Source: Oscillospiraceae bacterium MB08-C2-2 (GTDB taxonomy: Bacteria > Bacillota > Clostridia > Oscillospirales > Ruminococcaceae). From it: DNA of 64,000 bases. The stretch is from assembly GCA_035621215.1 (NCBI GenBank), contig CP141729.1, forward strand, positions 2,378,944-2,442,943, given 5' to 3'. The notes beneath the pieces were generated by a model, which was given only the letters and a program-made list of their open reading frames with translations, was not told the DNA's origin and ran no database searches. Below, one piece after another: positions 49,583 to 58,743 of the stretch. The first letter of the stretch is position 1. Each line of letters starts with the position of its first letter. The translations under genes were made by a program, and so were the position numbers.

Positions 49583-51937
49583 ATGGTGAAGACAGCGATA
49601 AAATCCATAGTAAAGCGGGATGGCAGAACCGTTTTTTTTGATCAGGGCAAGATAGCGGATGCTATTTTTAAGGCCGCCAATTCTCTGGGCGGCACCGATA
49701 AAGAGACTGCGAAGAACCTTGCCGCAGAGGTGGAGGAATATGTAGCCGAAACTCTGGGCGAAACCACCCCCACTGTGGAGATGATTCAGGATGCGGTGGA
49801 AAAGGTTTTGATTGAAAGCGGCCACGCCCGCACGGCAAAAGAGTTTATTCTTTATCGGGCTGAGCGGACCCGTGTGCGGGAAATGAACACCCGCCTCATG
49901 AAAGTATATGAGGATTTGACCTTTAAGGATGCATCTGAAAACGACATTAAGCGTGAAAACGCCAACATAGACGGCAACACCGCCATGGGCACTATGCTGA
50001 AATACGGCTCTGAGGGCGCCAAGCAGTTCTATGAGATGTTCATTCTGGACCCTCAGCATTCCAAGGCCCACATTGAGGGCGATATTCATATTCATGATAT
50101 GGATTTTTTGACCCTGACCACCACCTGCTGCCAGATCGACATTGATAAGCTCTTTGAGGGCGGTTTTTCCACCGGCCACGGTTATATCCGTGAGCCCAAC
50201 GATATTCAGAGCTATGCAGCCCTTGCTTGTATTGCCATTCAGTCCAACCAGAATGACCAGCACGGCGGGCAGAGCATCCCCAACTTTGATTATGCCATGT
50301 CCAAGGGGGTCAAGAAGACCTATCGCCGCCTGTACATCAAGAATCTGGAGAAGGCGCTGGAGCTTCTGGCCGATTTTTCCGGGGACTGTGCCGCTAAATC
50401 CGTGGAGATTGTCACCTCTGTGGAAAAGACTGCTGGCTGCTCGCCCATTATGGCCGATAACAACGGCTACCGGGAAGCGGAGCTTGAACTTCTTTGCCAG
50501 TTGACCAGTCAGGAAATCGCTGAAAAAATCCAAAGCTTTACCTATCGGTATAGCTGCCGGGAAATCCGCCGCAACACCTATCAGGCCATGGAGGCACTGG
50601 TGCATAACCTGAACACCATGCATTCCCGTGCTGGTGCGCAGATTCCCTTTAGCTCCATCAACTATGGCACCGATACCTCCCCGGAGGGCCGCCTTGTGAT
50701 CGAAAGCATTCTGGGCGCTACCGAATCCGGGCTTGGCAACGGCGAGACTGCCATTTTCCCCATTCACATCTTCAAGGTCAAGGAAGGCATCAACTACAAC
50801 CCTGAGGACCCCAACTACGAGTTGTTTAAAATGGCCTGCAAGGTTTCTGCCAAGCGGCTGTTCCCCAATTTCTCGTTCTTGGATGCCCCCTTTAACCTCC
50901 AGTATTACAAGCCCGGCAACCCCGCAACCGAATGTGCCTATATGGGCTGCCGCACCCGGGTTATTGCCAACAGCTACGATCCCTCCCGTCAGATTGTGGA
51001 TGGCCGGGGAAACCTGAGCTTTACCTCCATCAATCTGCCCCGTATTGCCATCAAGGCCAACGGCAACATTGACTTTTTCTTTGAGGAGCTGGAGCGCAAG
51101 CTGGTTTTGGTTTCCCAGCAGCTGATGGATCGTTATAAAATCATCGCCCAGAAAACCGTGCGCAACTTCCCCTTCCTTATGGGGCAGGGTGTGTGGATGG
51201 ATTCCGACAAGCTTTCTCCCGATGATACAGTGGGTGAGGTTCTTAAGCACGGCACCTTGACCGTGGGCTTTATCGGTCTTGCCGAATGCCTCAAGGCACT
51301 CATTGGCAAGCACCACGGCGAATCCCAGGAGGCTCAGAATCTGGGTATCGATATTGTGGGCTTCATGCGCAAGAGCTGCGACCGTTTCACCAAAGAAACC
51401 GGCATGAACTATTCCCTGATTGCTACCCCTGCCGAGGGCCTTTCCGGACGTTTTGTGGGCATCGACCGCCGCAAATTCGGTTCTATCCCCGGTGTAACCG
51501 AGAGGGAATACTACACCAACTCTTTCCATGTGCCGGTGTATTTTGATATCACTGCCTACGATAAGATTCGTCTGGAGGCGCCTTACCATGCGCTGACCAA
51601 TGGCGGACACATCACCTATGTGGAGCTGGATGGCGATCCCACCCAGAATTTGGATGCCTTTGAAAGTGTTGTACGGTTTATGAAGGAAACTGGTATCGGG
51701 TATGGTTCCATTAACCATCCCATTGACCGTGACCCGGAATGCGGCTACAACGGCATCATCAACGACCAGTGCCCCGGCTGCGGACGCACAGAGAGCGATG
51801 GCGGCCAGCCGATCCAGCGTATTCGCCGGATCACCGGCTATCTGGTAGGCACTTTGGAACGCTTCAACAATGCAAAGCGTTCTGAGGAACATGATCGGGT
51901 TAAGCATTCTCTCGATGGTGAAGTGGAGCGGATTTAG
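49583..51937 (+). CDS. nrdD: Anaerobic ribonucleoside-triphosphate reductase
   Basis: A 784-residue class III ribonucleotide reductase with an N-terminal ATP-cone domain (about residues 1-95, with IVKRDGRTVFFDQGKIADAI) and the glycyl-radical barrel. The C terminus carries CPGCGR with a nearby cysteine in ECGYNG, the zinc site, and the radical glycine in RITGYLVGTLERFN near residue 751. It makes dNTPs under anoxic conditions and needs NrdG activation. ATG at 49583 follows AGGAGAGACGAT; a GTG upstream at 49568 is in frame. nrdG follows directly. Confidence 0.97.
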   Translation: MVKTAIKSIVKRDGRTVFFDQGKIADAIFKAANSLGGTDKETAKNLAAEVEEYVAETLGETTPTVEMIQDAVEKVLIESGHARTAKEFILYRAERTRVREMNTRLMKVYEDLTFKDASENDIKRENANIDGNTAMGTMLKYGSEGAKQFYEMFILDPQHSKAHIEGDIHIHDMDFLTLTTTCCQIDIDKLFEGGFSTGHGYIREPNDIQSYAALACIAIQSNQNDQHGGQSIPNFDYAMSKGVKKTYRRLYIKNLEKALELLADFSGDCAAKSVEIVTSVEKTAGCSPIMADNNGYREAELELLCQLTSQEIAEKIQSFTYRYSCREIRRNTYQAMEALVHNLNTMHSRAGAQIPFSSINYGTDTSPEGRLVIESILGATESGLGNGETAIFPIHIFKVKEGINYNPEDPNYELFKMACKVSAKRLFPNFSFLDAPFNLQYYKPGNPATECAYMGCRTRVIANSYDPSRQIVDGRGNLSFTSINLPRIAIKANGNIDFFFEELERKLVLVSQQLMDRYKIIAQKTVRNFPFLMGQGVWMDSDKLSPDDTVGEVLKHGTLTVGFIGLAECLKALIGKHHGESQEAQNLGIDIVGFMRKSCDRFTKETGMNYSLIATPAEGLSGRFVGIDRRKFGSIPGVTEREYYTNSFHVPVYFDITAYDKIRLEAPYHALTNGGHITYVELDGDPTQNLDAFESVVRFMKETGIGYGSINHPIDRDPECGYNGIINDQCPGCGRTESDGGQPIQRIRRITGYLVGTLERFNNAKRSEEHDRVKHSLDGEVERI

Positions 51938-52444
51938 TTGGAAAGCATACGACTTTATGGTGTGGTTCAGCAGTCTATTGTGGATGGGCCGGGCCTGCGG
52001 TTCACGGTCTTTACCCAAGGCTGCCCCCACCGCTGCCCCGGCTGCCACAACCCGGAGAGCCATGACCCGGAAGGCGGCTATGACTGCCCCATTGACCGGA
52101 TTCTGGAGCACATCGATAAAAACCCACTCTTGGCAGGGGTGACTCTTAGCGGAGGGGAGCCCTTTGCCCAGCCGCGGGAATGCCTGCTTATTGCCCGGGC
52201 TGTCAAAGAGCGGGGGCTGGGTCTGATGGCGTATACCGGTTATACCTATGAGCAGCTGTTGGAGATGAGCAAGGCCCAGCCGGAAATCGGCCAACTGTTG
52301 GAACTGCTGGATTATCTGGTGGATGGCCCCTTCCTGTTGGAGCAGCGCTCTTTGAGCCTGCCTTTTCGGGGCAGTGGGAACCAGCGCATTCTGGATATGA
52401 ACCGCATCCGGGAGGCCGGCATTGTGGAGCATACCGAGCTGTAA
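51938..52444 (+). CDS. nrdG: Anaerobic ribonucleotide reductase-activating protein
   Basis: A 168-residue radical SAM enzyme that installs the glycyl radical on NrdD. The 4Fe-4S motif reads CPHRCPGCHNPESHD. The start is TTG, directly adjoining the nrdD stop, with GTGGAGCGG upstream, so the pair is translationally coupled. A terminator follows at 52459. Confidence 0.96.
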   Translation: MESIRLYGVVQQSIVDGPGLRFTVFTQGCPHRCPGCHNPESHDPEGGYDCPIDRILEHIDKNPLLAGVTLSGGEPFAQPRECLLIARAVKERGLGLMAYTGYTYEQLLEMSKAQPEIGQLLELLDYLVDGPFLLEQRSLSLPFRGSGNQRILDMNRIREAGIVEHTEL

Positions 52445-52458
52445 ATTGCAGAAAACGA

Positions 52459-52491
52459 AAAGCGTCTGCCTGACTGGGCGGGCGCTTTTTC
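52459..52491 (+). terminator. Terminator after nrdG
   Basis: AAAGCGTCTGCC pairs with GGGCGGGCGCTTT with some G-T pairs, followed by TTTTTCTTT. Confidence 0.8.
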
Positions 52492-52513
52492 TTTGGGTAA
52501 GCAGGCTTGCCCC

Positions 52514-52542
52514 TTGACATTTCCCCGGCAATGGACTATTAT
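52514..52542 (+). promoter_or_regulatory. Promoter of thiT unit
   Basis: TTGACA (52514-52519), 17 bases, TATTAT (52537-52542), just before the TPP riboswitch. Confidence 0.8.
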
Positions 52543-52564
52543 GAAATCACAAACTGAATATCGT

Positions 52565-52655
52565 GAGCAGGGGAGCCCCTCGGGGGCTGAGATATGGATG
52601 TTCCATGACCCTATAACCTGATCTGGGTAATGCCAGCGTAGGAAGCATCAACAGC
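52565..52655 (+). promoter_or_regulatory. TPP riboswitch (THI element)
   Basis: The aptamer is recognisable by GGGGAGCCC, CTGAGA, then ACCTGATCTGGGTAATGCCA and GCGTAGGAA. It lies between promoter and thiT and would sense thiamine pyrophosphate. A terminator stem follows at 52654-52683. Confidence 0.95.
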
Positions 52656-52695
52656 GCACTGAGAAGCTTTCTTCATGGTGCGTTTATTTTTTATT
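52654..52695 (+). terminator. Riboswitch-controlled terminator
   Basis: GCGCAC pairs with GTGCGT, with AGAAG/TTTCTT inside, followed by TTATTTTTTATTTT. Expected to form when TPP is bound. Confidence 0.75.
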
Positions 52696-52722
52696 TTTAT
52701 AGCAAGAAAGGTGTTGTTTTAA

Positions 52723-53292
52723 ATGGAAAAAAACAGAACAAGGATTCTGGCCGAGTGTGGCATTATGGCGGCCATGGCCACACTGCTCAGCTACATTCCC
52801 ATATTTGAAATGCCTCAGGGCGGCTCCATTACCCTGTGCAGCATGGTGCCGTTGGTGGTGGTTTCCTTCCGCCGTGGAGTCAAGTGGGGTTTGCTCACCG
52901 GCACTGTTAACGGGTTTATCCAAATGGTGCTGGGCTTTAAAAATGTTCTTTACGCCACCACCATTCCCGCCATAATCGGGTGTATCCTGCTGGATTATAT
53001 ACTGGCTTATACCGTGATTGGTGCCAGCTGCGTTTTTGGAAAAGGCATTTCCAACTTTTCTGTTCGGGTGGCTGTGGGTGTGGTGACCACCGGCCTTTTG
53101 CGGTATCTTTGCAGCTTCCTTTCCGGCATTCTGATCTGGGGCGGCTATGCGCCGGAGGGGACACCGGTCTGGATTTATTCCATGACCTACAACGCCAGCT
53201 ATATGGTGCCCGAGATTATTCTGACTGCGGTTGCTTCTGTGCTGCTGCTCAGCATGCTGAAAAAAAGAGATCCTTCTTCCATTACGGGTTAA
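52723..53292 (+). CDS. thiT: Thiamine ECF transporter substrate-binding component
   Basis: A 189-residue integral membrane S-component with about six hydrophobic segments. The thiamine-site pattern PQGGSITLCSMVPLVVVSFRR and the later YMVPEIILTAVA are as in ThiT. It takes up thiamine with a shared ECF ATPase module located elsewhere. AAGAAAGGTGTTGTTTTAA precedes the ATG. The TPP riboswitch directly upstream confirms the thiamine role. Confidence 0.95.
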   Translation: MEKNRTRILAECGIMAAMATLLSYIPIFEMPQGGSITLCSMVPLVVVSFRRGVKWGLLTGTVNGFIQMVLGFKNVLYATTIPAIIGCILLDYILAYTVIGASCVFGKGISNFSVRVAVGVVTTGLLRYLCSFLSGILIWGGYAPEGTPVWIYSMTYNASYMVPEIILTAVASVLLLSMLKKRDPSSITG

Positions 53293-53317
53293 GGTCTTTG
53301 GGCTATCCCCCAACAAA

Positions 53318-53358
53318 AAAGAGCTCTCTTTCGCCTAAAAACGAAGGAGAGCTCTTTT
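53318..53358. terminator. Bidirectional terminator
   Basis: AAAGAGCTCTC pairs with GAGAGCTCTTT (53318-53356) around a large loop, between thiT and the converging surface protein gene. Confidence 0.8.
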
Positions 53359-53379
53359 GCATTAAGGTGATTTGCAGGC

Positions 53380-55611
53380 CTACCTGAAACGGCCGCCCGC
53401 TTTTTTGTGCAGCAGGAGCAGCAGACCCCCAGCCAGCAGGAGCAAGCCACCGCCAATCAGCAGCCCGATTTCCAGCGGACTGCCTGTGCCGGGGTTATCC
53501 ACGGAAGGAAAGTCGATTTCATCGCCGGGATAGGTGACTTGAGGATAATTCGGATTCCCGCGGCTTATGCTGGAACCGCCGCTGGGCCGGTTGGTGCCGG
53601 GCGTGGGATCGGGGCGCTCCGAAGGCTGGGGGGGCCGTGGCGGAATGATAGTTTCAGGCTCTTTGCCCCATTTGGCGTAAAGATCCAGATTGGCACAGGG
53701 CATGGTGCGGGTGCTGAAATTCCACTTGGAACTTTCACGGAAATCTGGGTTTTGATACCAGCCAAGCAAGGGCGGATCACCTTCGACAATGGCGGGCTGG
53801 GGAACCCGATCCCCGGCGTTGACCTCAATCTCGGTGGGGTTGGGGTCATCCACACCCCGGTAAAAGCGCACCAGATATGGGTAATTGTTGGAAAAAACAA
53901 TATCCAGATTGTTGTAGCCGTATTGCAGGCCCCTTGTGAAGCGGTTGGTGAGAATGTGGGTTTTGTGCAGGGCCATATCCCGAGCCGAAAGACCCATATA
54001 AGGGCCTCTTGCCCGGTTGCCGGAAAAATAACCACTGGGCCGCACCACCAACAGATTCCGGTTAATCCAGATGCCCCCGCCGTGATCGGCGCTGTTGTCG
54101 CTGATTCCTGCATCCAAGGTTACGGTGAGAGGGGATTCACTGTAGATGCCGCCGCCAGCGCTTTGAAAGAAAAGGGAGCCCTTGGCTTGATTGCCGTTAA
54201 AGGAGGTTCCGGACAGGGAGAGATCAGCGGCGAACCCCTCGGCGAAGGTTCCCAGAAACAGGCCGCCGCCTTGGGCACTGCTGCGCCCTGCCACGCTGTT
54301 TTTCTCCACAGTGGAATTGGTCAGGCTCAGAGAACTGGCGGAAATACCGCCGCCTTTTCCGTTGGCCTGAACCGATCCGGCCGTGTTGCCGGAGATTTTG
54401 CTGCCTTCAATCACAAGGGAGCCGGTCATATTCATCTTGGGGGCCTGCCAGCGGGCATAGATGCCACCGCCCTCAAGGCCGGCTGTATTGCCTGAAATCT
54501 CGCTGCTCTGTATGGTGGCCTGAACCAGCGGGCGCAGGCCTTGTGCAGCATCTGCATCCGAGATACGGCCCAGTGAGAGACCGCCGCCATAAGCGGAGGC
54601 ACGGTTGCCGGTGATGGTTACACTGTCGTAGGTGTGGCTTTGCGGCGTTTGGGCGGTGCTTCCCGGGCTGTAGCTGCCGGTGGTATCCACATGGATGCCT
54701 GCACCCTCATAAGCCGTATTGCCGGAGATCTCACAGCCGGTGAGGCTGAGCTGTGTCTGCCCAAAGCCTTCGGTCAGCTGGCCTGAGGCGAGAATGCCGC
54801 CGCCCTTGTTGGTCTCGGCCACACGCCCGGTGCTTTCCACCGCCTGATTACCGGAAATTTTCACATTGGTCATAACCGTCCGGGTGCCCGGCCCCAATCC
54901 AAGGGCGCCGCCCCGCCTGCCACGATTTTTTTTTAGCTCACCGCCGGTCATGATAAAATCGCACTGGGAAACAGCAAGAGGGCTGCTGTAGGTGCTGTCG
55001 GCGGTGCGATTGCAGTTTTGGAGCACCGCTCCGCCGAGGGTTAGAGCGGTGGGGGAGGTGGTTCGCTCCTGTGGGGCGCCCCGGTAATAAACGCCGCCGG
55101 CCGCTCCGGTGCCATCCAGCACCACCTTGTTAAAAATCAGAGTGACTGTCAGGGAATCCATATACAGGTGCCGGTAAAGCGCCTGCTCCTGCCCGTTTTG
55201 GCTGATCGGCGGCGCATAGAGCAGCACAGGGTTGCCCGAAGCGGAAGCAAAGGTCAGCTTCCATGATTTCCCCCGGGTGTAGCCCCTTTCCACGCTGATG
55301 TGCAGCTCCCGCTCCAAGGCAATGAAATCCTTGGTGAGCACAATTACAGCCTCAATGTAAGTGGCGGCGGAGGCATTGAGCTTATCCAGAATGGCTTGGA
55401 TTTCTTCGCCGCTGGCCGCATAATGGGTTGCGGCCTGAGCGGGCTGAGGCTCGGCATCCACAAAAAAGAGGGATTCCCCCTTGGGCAGCGGGAGCGGCAG
55501 CACGGCCTGTGGGCTGGCGGCCAGAGAAAGATTACCCAGAGAGAAAAAGGCGGCGAGAAGCCCGCAAACAAGCCTGAAAATAGGGGTATACTTTACCATC
55601 GGGGATTTCAT
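53380..55611 (-). CDS. Surface beta-helix protein with NPGTG sorting-like signal
   Basis: The 743-residue exported protein has a signal sequence (about residues 6-30, LVCGLLAAFFSLGNLSLAAS) and a right-handed beta-helix region of repeated short motifs (SGNTAGLEGGGIYA and variants, about residues 130-540). An InlB/Flg_new-like repeat (about 575-645, VRFYRGVDDPNPTEIEVN to LDLYAKW) and a proline-rich linker follow. The tail is NPGTG, a hydrophobic stretch and a basic KKAGGRFR end. That resembles a sortase signal of the NPxTG type; no sortase gene is in view. The ATG at 55611 follows AGAAAGGAAAACGGC. The longer frame to 55905 crosses a family B repeat. Confidence 0.8.
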   Translation of the reverse strand: MKSPMVKYTPIFRLVCGLLAAFFSLGNLSLAASPQAVLPLPLPKGESLFFVDAEPQPAQAATHYAASGEEIQAILDKLNASAATYIEAVIVLTKDFIALERELHISVERGYTRGKSWKLTFASASGNPVLLYAPPISQNGQEQALYRHLYMDSLTVTLIFNKVVLDGTGAAGGVYYRGAPQERTTSPTALTLGGAVLQNCNRTADSTYSSPLAVSQCDFIMTGGELKKNRGRRGGALGLGPGTRTVMTNVKISGNQAVESTGRVAETNKGGGILASGQLTEGFGQTQLSLTGCEISGNTAYEGAGIHVDTTGSYSPGSTAQTPQSHTYDSVTITGNRASAYGGGLSLGRISDADAAQGLRPLVQATIQSSEISGNTAGLEGGGIYARWQAPKMNMTGSLVIEGSKISGNTAGSVQANGKGGGISASSLSLTNSTVEKNSVAGRSSAQGGGLFLGTFAEGFAADLSLSGTSFNGNQAKGSLFFQSAGGGIYSESPLTVTLDAGISDNSADHGGGIWINRNLLVVRPSGYFSGNRARGPYMGLSARDMALHKTHILTNRFTRGLQYGYNNLDIVFSNNYPYLVRFYRGVDDPNPTEIEVNAGDRVPQPAIVEGDPPLLGWYQNPDFRESSKWNFSTRTMPCANLDLYAKWGKEPETIIPPRPPQPSERPDPTPGTNRPSGGSSISRGNPNYPQVTYPGDEIDFPSVDNPGTGSPLEIGLLIGGGLLLLAGGLLLLLHKKAGGRFR

Positions 55612-55681
55612 AAAAGCCGTTTTCCTTTCTATAGCAGAAATGAAGGTGGGATGTATATAAGGTAGCTTTCCCCAATAATGG

Positions 55682-55947
55682 CAAATTATATAATGTCCAC
55701 TGAACAAATGCGCTTTGCGAAGCGCATTTGCAAACAGAGCAAAAATTGCTCTGTTTGACGGCAAAACAGGCCTGTTTTGCCGTTTTAGAACCATTGATTG
55801 ACTGCCTGAAAGGATTTGCGGACACACGCCGCAAATCCTTTGTGCAAGGTTTTTGGCCGAATTCGGCAAAAACCTTGCACCTAAACAATCCAAAAGCGCC
55901 GTCAAAGTATTGCTGTTGTTACGTTTTTGAATTGTTTAGCAGGCATT
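55682..55947. repeat. Family B multi-hairpin element, long copy
   Basis: Five hairpins in a row: AAATGCGCT/AGCGCATTT (55706-55729), CAAACAGAGC/GCTCTGTTTG (55731-55757), the perfect 26-base palindrome at 55758-55783, AGGATTTGCGG/CCGCAAATCCT (55811-55839) and GTGCAAGG/CCTTGCAC (55842-55880). The end CTAAACAAT/ATTGTTTAG (55881-55939) encloses the terminal module. Compared with 13028-13195, it is inverted and has two extra hairpins in the middle. Confidence 0.9.
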
Positions 55948-55983
55948 ATATAAACGCAATATGCAAAAAAGTAGCAAAAAAAG

Positions 55984-56005
55984 GAGCACCCATAGGAGGG
56001 TGCTC
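55984..56005 (-). terminator. Terminator after gdhA
   Basis: GAGCACCC pairs with GGGTGCTC, with a run of T after it on the minus strand. Confidence 0.85.
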
Positions 56006-56049
56006 TGAGAATGAGGTTGTGGTTTTAGGGTGCAGGCAAAGGCTCTGGG

Positions 56050-57333
56050 TTAGGCCCAGCCCCGCAGCTTCACGGCATTGGCCACTCGCTTGATGGCGAT
56101 GGTATAGGCCGCATCACGCATATAGAGGTTTTGCTCCTGCGCCAGTGCGTAAACCGCTTCAAAAGCACGGATCATGCTGAGTTCCAGCTTTTCCAGCACT
56201 TCTTCTTGGCTCCAGAAATAGTTGCTGTTGCACTGAACCTGCTCAAAATAGCTGCAAGTTACCCCGCCTGCATTGGTGAGGAAATCGGGCAGCAGCAGGA
56301 TGCCCCGCTCCTGAATGAGAGGATCACAGTCAGAGGTGACAGGGCCATTGGCGGCCTCACAGATCAGCTTGACCTTCTCGGAGATATGAGGGAACACAGC
56401 GGGGGTAATCTGGTTTTCCAAGGCGGCGGGGATGAGAATATCCACATCCTGTTCAAGCCATGCCTTGCCGGGGAGGCGCTCATAGCCCAAGGCTTCTGCC
56501 TTGGCTTTATCGATGCCGCCGAAGGTGTTTTTTATTGCGGCAAGCTGCTCAATGTCACAGCCGCCTTTTTTGCGGTAAGTATAGGCTTTGGAATCCTCCT
56601 GATCCCAGCAGGAAACCGCCGCGACCGTTCCGCCTAAGTGGGTATACATCCGGGCTGTATATTCTGCCACATTGCCGAAGCCCTGAAGGCTGGCGGAGGT
56701 TTGTTTCAGCTCGATCTTATTCTTGCGCAGCATGGCGGCCAAAACATACACCACGCCATAGCCGGTGGCTTGTGTTCTCCCCAAAGAACCACCCATACCC
56801 ACAGGCTTTCCGGTAATCATACCGGGGAAGCGCCCCCCGGAAAGAACCTCGTATTCATCCAGCATCCAAAGCATATGCTGCCCGTTGGACATGACATCCG
56901 GGGCGGGCACATCAATGTTGGGGCCCATAAGGCTGTAAAGCCCTCGAACATAGCCACGGCAAAGCCTCTCCTGCTCACCGGGAGAAAGCTGTTGAGGGTC
57001 ACAGACAATGCCGCCCTTGGCCCCGCCCAAAGGGATATCCACAACGGCACATTTCCATGTCATCCACATAGAAAGAGCCCGGACAGTATCGGCTGTTTCG
57101 TGGGGGTGAAAGCGAATGCCGCCTTTCCCCGGGCCACGGGCATCGTTGTGGCGGATGCGATAGGCCTTAAACACCCGGGTGGTGCCATCATCCATTTTAA
57201 CCGGGATGGTGAAATGCATTTCCCGCATGGGCTCCCGCAAAAGAGCCTTTGTGCCTGCATCCAGACCCAGTTTTTCCGCCACATGGTCAAATTGTGCTTG
57301 AGCGTTATGAAAGGGATTGTATCCTGCTGCCAT
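56050..57333 (-). CDS. gdhA: Glutamate dehydrogenase
   Basis: A 427-residue hexameric Glu/Leu/Phe/Val dehydrogenase, interconverting glutamate and 2-oxoglutarate plus ammonia. The catalytic lysine is in PLGGAKGGIVCD, and the Rossmann site is in LQGFGNVAEYTARMY. Start is ATG at 57333 after CAGGAGGTTTCTTT; the longer frame begins at 57354. The cofactor (NAD or NADP) cannot be settled here. A promoter is at 57370-57398 and a terminator at 55984. Confidence 0.96.
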   Translation of the reverse strand: MAAGYNPFHNAQAQFDHVAEKLGLDAGTKALLREPMREMHFTIPVKMDDGTTRVFKAYRIRHNDARGPGKGGIRFHPHETADTVRALSMWMTWKCAVVDIPLGGAKGGIVCDPQQLSPGEQERLCRGYVRGLYSLMGPNIDVPAPDVMSNGQHMLWMLDEYEVLSGGRFPGMITGKPVGMGGSLGRTQATGYGVVYVLAAMLRKNKIELKQTSASLQGFGNVAEYTARMYTHLGGTVAAVSCWDQEDSKAYTYRKKGGCDIEQLAAIKNTFGGIDKAKAEALGYERLPGKAWLEQDVDILIPAALENQITPAVFPHISEKVKLICEAANGPVTSDCDPLIQERGILLLPDFLTNAGGVTCSYFEQVQCNSNYFWSQEEVLEKLELSMIRAFEAVYALAQEQNLYMRDAAYTIAIKRVANAVKLRGWA

Positions 57334-57369
57334 AAAGAAACCTCCTGCATACAACTGTGTTATTCCATT

Positions 57370-57398
57370 AGTATAGATACTAAACTAACCGTTGTCAA
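57370..57398 (-). promoter_or_regulatory. gdhA promoter
   Basis: TTGACA (57393-57398), 17 bases, TATACT (57370-57375) on the minus strand. Confidence 0.8.
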
Positions 57399-57399
57399 A

Positions 57400-57800
57400 T
57401 TTTGCTGCCTCCAATAAAATATTGTTTTGTTTCTTGGGCAGAAATTCTCTTTTTGCTTTTCTTGAAGCCTCCTTTTGATGAAAAAACGGGACTATTGGTT
57501 GAATTCATGAATAAAACCCTGTACTATTAATTTGATTATTCATCGCGCTGTTTTGCAATACAAGAAGAGGCGTTTCTTTTATGCAATCAAGCTAGATTGA
57601 ATGGTTATGTTTTGTATGGTTTTCATCCTGTTTTCAGGTCTATAGGATTTGGGAGGAAAAAACAAAACAAAGGATTGCATCAAAGTGATGTTTTGGGCCA
57701 GTGCTCTTGCCCGATTGTTTCATGGGCGGCTCTATCCCTTTCATACTCGTTTTGGCATAAAAAAATCGGCCCTGAGGGCCGAACGAAGGAGAGCACAAAC
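57400..57800. other. Intergenic region without recognised gene
   Basis: About 400 bases between the divergent gdhA and DUF188 genes. The open frame from 57597 is upstream extension of the latter. A TCGGCCC/GGGCCGA palindrome is at about 57767-57783 just before the ribosome binding site. Confidence 0.5.
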
Positions 57801-58247
57801 ATGGCTCCAAGAATTTTAATTGATGCGGATGGCTGCCCGGTGGTGGAAGAGGCCATTGGCGCCGCTGGGCGGGCCGGGGTGGAATGCCTGATTCTCTGTG
57901 ATACCTCCCATGTGTTTGAGCGCCCGGGAGCCACAACCATTACAGTCTCCAAGGGGGCGGACAGTGTGGATTTTGCACTGGTGAATATGCTCAATCCCGG
58001 GGATATTGTGGTTACACAGGATTATGGCCTTGCCGCCATGTGTCTGGCCAGAAGGGCGGTTCCCATCAGTCAGGACGGCATGGTCTACAGTGAGGAAAAC
58101 ATCCAGAGCCTTCTGCTGGCTCGGCACACCGCCCGAAAAATCCGTATGGCGGGCGGCAGGCTGCGGGGAAGTGCCAAGCGCCGCCCCGAGCAGGATGCGG
58201 CCTTTTTAAAGGAACTGGAAGCGCTTCTTGGGCGCAGTGCTCAGTAG
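57801..58247 (+). CDS. YaiI/YqxD family (DUF188) protein
   Basis: A 148-residue cytoplasmic protein of the YaiI/YqxD family, with the PIN-like pattern RILIDADGCPVVEEAI at the start, VSKGADSVDFALVN and GDIVVTQDYGLAAMCLARRA. The conserved aspartates D, D and D of the acidic site are present. The function is not established. ATG at 57801 follows CGAAGGAGAGCACAAAC. Its end overlaps the converging membrane protein gene by 7 bases. Confidence 0.92.
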   Translation: MAPRILIDADGCPVVEEAIGAAGRAGVECLILCDTSHVFERPGATTITVSKGADSVDFALVNMLNPGDIVVTQDYGLAAMCLARRAVPISQDGMVYSEENIQSLLLARHTARKIRMAGGRLRGSAKRRPEQDAAFLKELEALLGRSAQ

Positions 58248-58711
58248 CGGGGCATCCGGTAGCGCAGGGTGCGCCGGCCGATTCCCTTGCTTTTGCGGTA
58301 GATCAGCCCCACAAAATAGCCGATCAGGCAGGTGATAACCTGCAGCCCCAGAACATAGGCTTCGTGGGGGATGCTGTAGCGCAGAAAAAGCTGTATGGCA
58401 ATATCCATTGGCTGAAAGCTCAGCAGCCCCACAATTAGGCGAACCGTATTGCCCCATTGGCTGTGGTAGCTGGCGGAATACATGGCAATCAACCCCAAAG
58501 CAACGATGCCGGTGTAAACCAACAAAAAGGAAAGGGTGGATCGGGGATAGTAGGCGGAAGCCATTCCCGAATTAACCGCCCAGCCGAATAGAAAGAAAAA
58601 GGCGAAAAACCACTGGAGAATAACCGAAAACATGGAATCATTCTGAAAGGTGAGCGCTAAAATGGCCCCCGGCAGCCAGAAAATCATATAACGAACGAGA
58701 TATTTACCCAA
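58241..58711 (-). CDS. Hypothetical four-helix membrane protein
   Basis: A 156-residue protein with four or five hydrophobic segments, no recognised motif, and a basic C terminus (KSKGIGRRTLRYRMPRY). The TTG at 58711 is preceded by GAGGAGGCCTTCCCT. It is convergent with the DUF188 gene (7-base overlap). Family unknown; lengths and topology would suit a small envelope protein. Confidence 0.7.
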   Translation of the reverse strand: MGKYLVRYMIFWLPGAILALTFQNDSMFSVILQWFFAFFFLFGWAVNSGMASAYYPRSTLSFLLVYTGIVALGLIAMYSASYHSQWGNTVRLIVGLLSFQPMDIAIQLFLRYSIPHEAYVLGLQVITCLIGYFVGLIYRKSKGIGRRTLRYRMPRY

Positions 58712-58743
58712 AGGGAAGGCCTCCTCATACTAAGAATTGCTGT

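Noticed and set aside
49547-52531. 994-codon minus-strand frame opposite nrdD-nrdG
   Set aside because: Antisense shadow caused by codon bias of the two genes; no start signal.
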